A stretch of DNA of 6,356 nucleotides from Streptosporangiaceae bacterium. Its GTDB lineage: Bacteria; Actinomycetota; Actinomycetes; Streptosporangiales; Streptosporangiaceae. The translations under genes were made by a program, and so were the position numbers. Position 1 is the stretch's first letter, and each line of letters starts with the position of its first letter. Under the pieces are notes generated by a model. The model was not told the origin of the DNA. It did not search any database and saw nothing but the letters and a program-made list of their open reading frames with translations. The stretch is from contig JASIBM010000641.1 in NCBI GenBank assembly GCA_030045175.1, positions 1 through 6,356 on the forward strand, in the 5' to 3' direction. This document shows, piece after piece, positions 1 through 3,867 of the stretch.

Positions 1-89
1 AAAGACGCGCCGACGATCGCGTCGGCCAGGCAGACCAGCGCGATGTCGCGCGTGGTCCCGCGGTCGACCGTTCGCCAAAACGAACGCAT
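1..89 (-). CDS. azlC: AzlC family branched-chain amino acid permease, N-terminal part only
   Basis: On the minus strand, ATG at 89 opens a frame that runs off the left edge and gives 29 codons: MRSFWRTVDRGTTRD followed by IALVCLADAIVGAS. A short basic N-terminus leading into a hydrophobic segment ending DAIVGASF resembles the start of actinobacterial AzlC proteins. With the small partner AzlD, these form an inner-membrane exporter of branched-chain amino acids. The divergent XRE/cupin regulator at 390-974 is a frequent neighbour of azlCD, which supports the call. An in-frame ATG two codons upstream (95) is an alternative start. Neither start has a Shine-Dalgarno sequence, and the candidate -10 ends only 2-8 nt upstream, so a leaderless mRNA is possible. 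The identity rests on about 29 residues plus context, so it is moderate. Confidence 0.55.
   Translation of the reverse strand, partial: MRSFWRTVDRGTTRDIALVCLADAIVGAS
69..86. promoter_or_regulatory. Second inverted repeat at the start of azlC, candidate operator
   Basis: The sequence is CGTTCG-ccaaaa-CGAACG: perfect 6-bp arms with a 6-bp spacer, located in the first codons of the azlC-like gene. Arms and spacing match the repeat at 118-133, and the two centres are 48 bp apart, one on each side of the -10 box. Paired sites around a promoter suggest cooperative repression. CG-rich arms also arise by chance in such DNA, so this is moderate evidence. Confidence 0.35.
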
Positions 90-97
90 GTTCATTA

Positions 98-126
98 TGC
101 TTAACCAAGCCCGTGCAGTTCGTCAA
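98..126 (-). promoter_or_regulatory. Candidate sigma-70-type promoter for the azlC-like gene
   Basis: Reading the minus strand, TTGACG (126 to 121) is separated by exactly 17 bp from TAAGCA (103 to 98). The first hexamer differs from the -35 consensus at one position; the second is a weak -10. The ATG codons at 95 and 89 lie just downstream, where transcription should begin, which fits a leaderless or near-leaderless transcript. The -35 lies within the inverted repeat at 118-133. Confidence 0.5.
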
Positions 127-133
127 GTCGAAC
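118..133. promoter_or_regulatory. Inverted repeat over the azlC -35 box, candidate operator
   Basis: The sequence is GTTCG-tcaagt-CGAAC: perfect 5-bp arms with a 6-bp spacer. It overlaps the candidate -35 hexamer (121-126) of the azlC-like gene, so a protein bound here should block RNA polymerase. The same arm sequence and spacer length recur at 69-86. The adjacent XRE/cupin regulator is the obvious candidate ligand; that link is inference. Confidence 0.4.
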
Positions 134-180
134 GAAACGACGCTTGGAGCGAACGCGTGACGAGCACCGCGAGCCAAGGG

Positions 181-194
181 GCGCGGCGCCGCGC
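181..194. repeat. Perfect 14-bp palindrome
   Basis: GCGCGGCGCCGCGC reads identically on both strands. It lies in the azlC-regulator intergenic region and is directly followed by TAGATT (195-200), a possible -10 hexamer for the regulator, although no good -35 is seen. It could be a protein-binding site or simply a product of high GC content. Confidence 0.35.
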
Positions 195-210
195 TAGATT
201 GCGTGGGGTG

Positions 211-328
211 CTGGGATCATCCCCCCGGGCCGGCATTGCGGGGGGTTCTGGGGGGTCGCCCCCCCGGGTTGGCACTGCGGGGGGGTCTGGGGGTCGCCCC
301 CCCGGGGCCAGCACTGAGCAGCGGGGTG
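211..328. repeat. Three G/C-run tandem repeats of about 37-41 bp
   Basis: Imperfect copies begin at 211, 248 and 287. Each has the plan CTGGG, a short spacer (tcg or tcat), a run of 6-7 C, GGG, then a G/C-rich stretch with GCA(C/T)TG, followed in the first two copies by a long G run. The G run, tcg and C run can fold as a hairpin in copies two and three. The plus strand also carries at least five G tracts of three or more, so it could form G-quadruplexes. The array sits between the azlC promoter and the regulator gene. Frames crossing it look like translation artefacts, so I treat it as non-coding. Confidence 0.7.
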
Positions 329-389
329 TGCGACGCAGGCGGGATGGGCGGGCTAGGGAGCGCGTTAAAGGCGCCCGGAGGCGAGTGGG

Positions 390-974
390 ATGACACTGAG
401 CTCTGAACCCGGGGGCAGGACTAGCGCTCCCGCCCTGATCTCCGTGATCGCCGCGGCGATCCGGCGCGAGCGCGACCGGGCCGGGCTTTCGCTTACCGAG
501 CTCGCTCGGCGGGCCGGCCTCGCCAAGTCCACCCTGTCCCAGCTCGAGTCCGGGGTCGGCAATCCGAGCGTGGAAACGCTGTGGGCGATTGGCGTCGCGC
601 TCGGCATCCCGTTCAGCCGGCTCGTTGACGCGCCGAGACCTGGCGTTCGTGTGATTCGGGCGGGAGAGGGATTTGTTATGTATTCCGAACGGGCCAACTA
701 CGCGGCGACCTTGCTCGCGGCGTGCCCGCCTGCCGCGCGGCGAGACCTTTACCGGGTGCGAGCGCAGCCGGGCGAGCCTCGGCTTTCCGATCCGCACACA
801 CCCGGAACCACGGAGCACGTGGTGCTCGGCGCGGGCCGGGCGACGGTCGGCCCGGTCGGCCAGCCGGCCGAGCTCGGCCCTGGTGACTACGTCAGCTACC
901 CAGGCGACGAGCCGCACATCTTCAGTGCGCTCGAGCCCGACACGACCGCCGTGATGCTCATCGAGTACGTCTGA
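390..974 (+). CDS. XRE-family transcriptional regulator with C-terminal cupin domain
   Basis: This is a 194-residue DNA-binding regulator. Residues 24-79 form a helix-turn-helix domain of the lambda-Cro/XRE type, with the motif LSLTELARRAGLAKSTLSQ and then LESG..NPSVETLWAI, typical of this family. Residues about 105-192 form a small cupin barrel, with the glycine-rich turn ELGPGDYVSYPGDEPH and His176; this domain normally senses a small ligand or metal. ATG 390 is chosen because GGAGG (377-381) lies 8 nt upstream. The length is normal for the family. It is divergent from an azlC-like gene, and XRE/cupin proteins in that position usually repress azlCD. The inverted repeats at 69-86 and 118-133 are candidate operators. 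The ligand is unknown; a branched-chain amino acid or related compound is a guess from context. Confidence 0.9.
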   Translation: MTLSSEPGGRTSAPALISVIAAAIRRERDRAGLSLTELARRAGLAKSTLSQLESGVGNPSVETLWAIGVALGIPFSRLVDAPRPGVRVIRAGEGFVMYSERANYAATLLAACPPAARRDLYRVRAQPGEPRLSDPHTPGTTEHVVLGAGRATVGPVGQPAELGPGDYVSYPGDEPHIFSALEPDTTAVMLIEYV

Positions 975-1072
975 TTACCAGGCAGGCGCGCCGACGCTCA
1001 GCGGCATAATCGCGGACGCTCTGTCACACGGATAACTTGGCTCACTCACGTCACAACCATTGATCGTTTTCG

Positions 1073-1127
1073 CCTAATGAATGGCGGATTGGTCCGATCC
1101 TTCCGGGTCAATGGCACATTCATCAGG
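1073..1127. other. Nested inverted repeats, possible structured RNA or bidirectional 3' element
   Basis: The outer arms CCTAATGAATG (1073-1083) and CATTCATCAGG (1117-1127) pair at 10 of 11 positions, and the odd one can be a wobble on one strand. Inside the loop, GGATTG-gtc-CGATCC (1086-1100) forms a second stem of six pairs including one wobble. Such a long match in the least GC-rich part of the window is unlikely to come from composition alone. It could mark the shared end of two convergent transcripts, a small RNA or a protein site. No T-tract follows. Confidence 0.35.
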
Positions 1128-1177
1128 GCGATGGGCGCAGTGGCGGACGCGGCATAAGGGGCAATAGCCGCAAAGCG

Positions 1178-1197
1178 GGCGGCTCCGCTGGAGCGCC
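1178..1197. other. Bulged GC hairpin
   Basis: GGC-g-GCTCC-gct-GGAGC-GCC can form eight pairs with one bulged G. It lies about 90 bp beyond the stop codon of the minus-strand secreted-protein gene, so it could help end that transcript, but it has no T-tract. Chance formation in GC-rich DNA is quite possible. Confidence 0.25.
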
Positions 1198-1203
1198 GGC
1201 AGC

Positions 1204-1258
1204 GGGGCGGTTGCGCTGGCGCGGCGAGCAAGGGGCGGTTGCGCAGGCGCGGCGCAGT
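1204..1258. repeat. Two tandem copies of a 28-bp direct repeat
   Basis: GGGGCGGTTGCGC begins at 1204 and again at 1232, each copy continuing with (T/A)GGCGCGGCG before diverging. It lies beyond the 3' end of the secreted-protein gene. It looks like a local duplication; no function is evident. Confidence 0.65.
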
Positions 1259-1281
1259 GGGCAGTGGGCAGCGGGCGGCGG
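1254..1281. repeat. Four 7-bp tandem units (GCAGTGG)
   Basis: GCAGTGG, GCAGTGG, GCAGCGG and GCGGCGG follow each other without gaps, overlapping the end of the 28-bp repeat and stopping 8 bp before the stop codon of the minus-strand gene. This is a simple-sequence array that could vary between strains. Confidence 0.6.
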
Positions 1282-1289
1282 CTGGCCGC

Positions 1290-2018
1290 TCAGCCCTTAC
1301 TCGTCGTCCCCGTGAACGTGATGCTCCGAGTGCCGACGCTTCCGCCGTTGGAACCGATGATCAAGGACGTCCCGCCGCCCGAGCCAAGCGTGGCGACGGG
1401 AAATGTGTAGCCGGGGTTGGCGAACGTCGCGCCAAGCGATCCGTTCCACTCCCCGGCCGCGCCGCTGGCGACCGGGGTGAACGATCCGGTGACCGACCTG
1501 AGCAGGGACGAGGCCTTGTAACTCTTCCCGCCCAGGGTCAGCGTCGCCGTCGCGCACTTCACGGTGCCCCGAAAGACGTAACCGCCGCTCGCGGGACTGC
1601 TGACGAAGCAACTGCCCTTGATGGCGACGACGAGCGCGAGATGCTGGGAACTGAACGGCAATTGCACAGACCCGACGAGCTGAGCCGCTGCCCGTCCGGC
1701 GGGAATCGGATAGCTGACGCGTTCCTGCACGGAGACCGCGTCGAGCGTGCCCGTGGCGTTGTCCACGATGCCAGGGCTGTTGGCGGGCAGGCTGAACGAG
1801 GTCGTGAAGCTCAGCGAGAACGTCGACGGATTGGACGCACTGCCCGTCGACACTCCCCCGGTGACCGTGAACGACGTGAAGTGGTACTTCACGGAAATGG
1901 CCGGAACTCCGCCGCTGGTAGTCGCCGACGACACGGCCGCCGTCGACACTGCGAACGCGACGATCCCGGCCCCGGCCAGGATGGCGATGGCCCGGCTCGT
2001 CGATCCCAGTTTCCTCAT
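1290..2018 (-). CDS. Secreted protein of unknown function
   Basis: I do not recognise the family. The 242-residue product starts MRKLGSTSR, followed by a hydrophobic stretch (residues 10-29) and small residues before likely cleavage sites near STA (25-27) or SSA (30-32): a Sec-type signal peptide without a lipobox. The mature part is rich in Ser, Thr, Gly and Val, with alternating patterns suggesting beta strands. It has only two cysteines (137 and 155), which could form a disulfide outside the cell. The last third is glycine-rich (GSGGG, GSNGGS). ATG 2018 is preferred over the in-frame GTG at 2048 because GGGAG (2030-2026 on the minus strand) lies 7 nt upstream and because this start puts the basic residues right before the hydrophobic core. 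It is divergent from the acyltransferase operon; any functional link is unknown. Confidence 0.75.
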   Translation of the reverse strand: MRKLGSTSRAIAILAGAGIVAFAVSTAAVSSATTSGGVPAISVKYHFTSFTVTGGVSTGSASNPSTFSLSFTTSFSLPANSPGIVDNATGTLDAVSVQERVSYPIPAGRAAAQLVGSVQLPFSSQHLALVVAIKGSCFVSSPASGGYVFRGTVKCATATLTLGGKSYKASSLLRSVTGSFTPVASGAAGEWNGSLGATFANPGYTFPVATLGSGGGTSLIIGSNGGSVGTRSITFTGTTSKG

Positions 2019-2065
2019 CGCTGCACTCCCAACCGGCCCATGGCTCACGCTAGGAACCGGCGGAG

Positions 2066-2094
2066 CTGAAACGGCCGCGCGATTATGTTACCAT
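2066..2094 (+). promoter_or_regulatory. Weak candidate promoter for the acyltransferase-ACP-ligase operon
   Basis: CTGAAA (2066-2071), a 17-bp spacer and TACCAT (2089-2094) each match four of six consensus positions. They lie in a short AT-richer patch of the 111-bp gap between divergent genes. Transcription would begin near 2101, about 30 nt before the TTG start at 2130, which agrees with the ribosome binding site there. Confidence 0.3.
2082..2087 (-). promoter_or_regulatory. Possible -10 box for the secreted-protein gene
   Basis: On the minus strand CATAAT (2087 to 2082) matches five of six positions of the -10 consensus. It lies about 64 bp upstream of the chosen ATG. No convincing -35 is found at 16-18 bp. 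It overlaps the candidate promoter of the divergent operon, so the two would compete for polymerase. Confidence 0.25.
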
Positions 2095-2113
2095 TGTCCA
2101 CACTAATTCGGCC

Positions 2114-2120
2114 AAAAGGA
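2114..2120 (+). promoter_or_regulatory. Ribosome binding site deciding the TTG start at 2130
   Basis: AAAAGGA lies 9 nt before TTG 2130. The upstream in-frame ATG at 2085 has no purine-rich site and overlaps the candidate -10 region, and the residues it would add do not belong to the enzyme fold. GTG 2145 is a further option but has no comparable site. Confidence 0.5.
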
Positions 2121-2129
2121 CTGCCGCCT

Positions 2130-3629
2130 TTGGCTAGTACATCCGTGGCTCAGCCTGGCCCGGGTCGCCGGCTCGTCGGCACCGAGCGGGCGCTGTACGA
2201 TTTCAGCCGGCTCAGCCCGCTTAACCTGGTCGTGCTGGTTCGCCTGGATGGGCCAGCCCTGGATGATCTGCTCCCGCAGGCCCTCGCCGCGGCGCAGGCG
2301 CGCCATCCGCTGTTGCGCGCCAGCATCTGCGACCAGCGATCGGGACCCCGCTTCGCCGTCCGGCCCGCCGACGACGTGAACCCCGTCGCGCTCCGTTTCG
2401 TGAGCGCGCCGATGGCCGTGCTCACGGTCGTCGAATCGGAGCTGCGCACGCCGTTCGACGTGGGTACCGGGCCGCTGGCCAGGCTGACCTGCATACGCGA
2501 CGTGGGCGCGGCAGGCGACCTGGTGCTCACGCTGCACCACGCGATCGCCGACGGGGCCTCGGCTGCGAACCTGGTGCACGAACTGCTCGGCTGGTGCGGA
2601 GCCAGGCTGGCCGGTGACGACCCGCCCTCGCCGCTGCCGCCAGCAGGCGAGCGAGATGAACTGCCCCCGCCGCTGACCGAGGTGCTGCCAGCCACGTCGC
2701 GCGGCCTGCGCGGCCTGCGCGCGGCGCTCGCGCTGGCGGCCAGGCAGGGCCGCGACGAGCTCACCTACCGGCTCGGCAACCCGCGCCGCCCGGTGCCGCC
2801 GCCGGGGGAAGCCAGCACCATGGCGCTGCGCCTGGACCGTAACGCGACCACGTCCCTGGTGGCACGGGCCAGGCGGAGCAGGCTCACGATGACGAGCGTG
2901 CTGTGCGCCGCGTTGCTGTGGGAGGCGAGCGCCACCTTGTACCGGTCGCGGCCGGCGACGATGCGGGCCGTGGTCTGGGTGGACTTGCGGCGGCACCTTA
3001 GCCCGCCCGTGCCAGCCACGACGCTGGCCTGTTACGTCTCGATGCTCCGGTTCGTGATCAAGGTCGACCCGCGCGAAGGGTTCGCGCCACTGGCGCGGGC
3101 GGTACAACGGCGAGTCGAGCGGGCGGCCCGCCGCGGGGACCGGATGTCCGCAGCCGCCACCAGCGCCGCCCTGGCACGCGTCGCCACCCGGTTCCCGATC
3201 GGCAGGCTCGGGACGACCGCGCTCAGCTACTCGCCGGCGCCGGCGATCGGCCCGCGCTACGGGCCGGTCGCGGTGCGCGACGTGCAAGGGTTCGTCTCCA
3301 ACATCAGGCTCGGCGCAGAACTAGCCGCCTCCGCCGGGGTGAGTGCCGGCGAGTTGTGGTGCAACGTGCTCTACCTGGACTCCGACATCGACCAGGCAAC
3401 CGCAGCCGCCGCGGCGGACGGCCTGCTGGCCACGCTGCGCCAGTTCGCGCAGGGACCGGCCGAGCCGCCCGCGCAGCGGGCGACGACCATGATCGCGGAC
3501 GATTCTCAGCTAGCACAGCTGACTAACGACCACGATCATGGTCATGGGGCGGCCGGCCGGCCGGACGGACCAGCCAAATCGCGGCACAACGAGTCGCGGC
3601 ACAACGAGTCGCGGGGAACCGGCTCGTGA
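2130..3629 (+). CDS. PapA5-like / condensation-superfamily acyltransferase
   Basis: This 499-residue enzyme (TTG start) belongs to the CoA- or carrier-dependent acyltransferase superfamily that includes PapA5, wax-ester synthases and NRPS condensation domains. The catalytic motif HHAIADG (136-142) is an intact HHxxxDG, whose second His acts as general base. An N-terminal GTERALYDFSR (17-27) and RHPLLRA (58-64) fit the first half of the fold. YGPVAVRDVQGFVSN (from about 377) fits the C-terminal half of PapA5-type proteins. It should transfer an acyl group, probably from the ACP encoded next, to an alcohol or amine; the acceptor is unknown. The last 30 or so residues are an odd tail: HDHGHG (468-473) and twice SRHNE (484-493), possibly metal-binding or a disordered linker. 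It is the first gene of a three-gene operon and overlaps the ACP gene by 4 bp. Confidence 0.8.
   Translation: MASTSVAQPGPGRRLVGTERALYDFSRLSPLNLVVLVRLDGPALDDLLPQALAAAQARHPLLRASICDQRSGPRFAVRPADDVNPVALRFVSAPMAVLTVVESELRTPFDVGTGPLARLTCIRDVGAAGDLVLTLHHAIADGASAANLVHELLGWCGARLAGDDPPSPLPPAGERDELPPPLTEVLPATSRGLRGLRAALALAARQGRDELTYRLGNPRRPVPPPGEASTMALRLDRNATTSLVARARRSRLTMTSVLCAALLWEASATLYRSRPATMRAVVWVDLRRHLSPPVPATTLACYVSMLRFVIKVDPREGFAPLARAVQRRVERAARRGDRMSAAATSAALARVATRFPIGRLGTTALSYSPAPAIGPRYGPVAVRDVQGFVSNIRLGAELAASAGVSAGELWCNVLYLDSDIDQATAAAAADGLLATLRQFAQGPAEPPAQRATTMIADDSQLAQLTNDHDHGHGAAGRPDGPAKSRHNESRHNESRGTGS
3579..3614 (+). repeat. In-frame 15-bp tandem repeat at the 3' end of the acyltransferase gene
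   Basis: TCGCGGCACAACGAG occurs at 3579-3593 and 3594-3608, followed by a partial copy TCGCGG (3609-3614). It encodes SRHNE twice and then SR. Because the unit is 15 bp, copy-number change would keep the frame. The array ends directly at the ribosome binding region of the ACP gene (GGGGAA, 3613-3618). Confidence 0.85.
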
Positions 3630-3862
3630 CCGAGCAGGCCGCGAGCGTGCGCGAGCTCATCGCCAGGCAACTCGGCCGGGCCGCCGTCGCGCCCGCCGAT
3701 CGGCTGATCGAGGACCTGGACGCCGAGTCGATCGACCTCGTGACCATCGTCGCCGTGCTCGAGGAGACCTACGAGGTGCACGTCGACGAGGAACGGCTGC
3801 CCGCACTCCAGACGGTCGCCGACCTGACCGCCGAGATCGCCCGCCTCACCGGCGGGAGCTGA
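3626..3862 (+). CDS. Stand-alone acyl carrier protein
   Basis: This 78-residue acidic protein is the usual size for a free ACP. The motif DLDAESIDLVTI contains the likely phosphopantetheine-bearing Ser35, in an ESID version of the common DSL(D/E) motif. It is followed by an acidic helix (VLEETYEVHVDEERL) and the final short helix VADLTAEIARL typical of the four-helix fold. The GTG start overlaps the upstream stop (GTGA, 3626-3629), which suggests coupled translation; GGGGAA at 3613-3618 may serve as ribosome binding site. The next gene starts 5 bp after its stop. It most likely carries the acyl chain activated by the ligase and presents it to the acyltransferase. It could also be a peptidyl-carrier-type protein, since short domains of both kinds look alike. 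Confidence 0.88.
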   Translation: MTEQAASVRELIARQLGRAAVAPADRLIEDLDAESIDLVTIVAVLEETYEVHVDEERLPALQTVADLTAEIARLTGGS

Positions 3863-3867
3863 GTGCG

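Larger units (their letters stand above)
975..1289. other. Gene-free intergenic region between the 3' ends of the regulator and the secreted-protein gene
   Basis: Both flanking genes end here: the regulator on the plus strand and the secreted protein on the minus strand. No credible coding frame is present. About 1000-1130 is visibly less GC-rich than the rest of the window and contains a nested stem-loop (1073-1127). The right half contains a bulged hairpin (1178-1197), a 28-bp direct repeat and a 7-bp tandem repeat. No classical stem-plus-T-tract terminator is seen for either gene. Confidence 0.6.

Noticed and set aside
9..26. 7-bp inverted repeat GCCGACG-atcg-CGTCGGC
   Set aside because: It lies within the azlC-like coding sequence and is explained by Ala/Asp codons in GC-rich DNA; not clearly related to the operator-like repeats.
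43..406. Two plus-strand frames through the G/C-run repeats (43-393 and 203-406)
   Set aside because: Repetitive Gly/Pro/Arg composition caused by the tandem repeats, no ribosome binding site, and overlap with the azlC promoter and regulator start.
123..917. Long minus-strand frame (264 codons) across the regulator gene and the G-rich repeats
   Set aside because: It lies antisense to a clear XRE/cupin gene and translates to Arg/Pro-rich sequence without domain features, typical of a GC-rich shadow frame.
1046..1231. Minus-strand 61-codon frame in the intergenic region
   Set aside because: No recognisable domain, no good ribosome binding site, and it starts inside the short direct repeats.
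1278..1289. GCGGC-tg-GCCGC hairpin beside the stop codon of the secreted-protein gene as a terminator
   Set aside because: Short stem with a two-base spacer and no T-tract; easily formed by chance here.
1239..2069. Plus-strand 276-codon frame opposite the secreted-protein gene
   Set aside because: Arg/Gly-rich translation with no domain; the opposite strand has a signal peptide, a ribosome binding site and sensible composition.
2103..3287. Minus-strand 394-codon frame opposite the acyltransferase
   Set aside because: Arg/His/Gln-rich shadow; the plus strand encodes the HHxxxDG enzyme.
3538..3867. Upstream extension of the ligase frame to an ATG at 3538
   Set aside because: The extra 110 residues are Arg-rich and overlap the whole ACP gene in another frame; the ligase fold begins after 3868, where a ribosome binding site is present.
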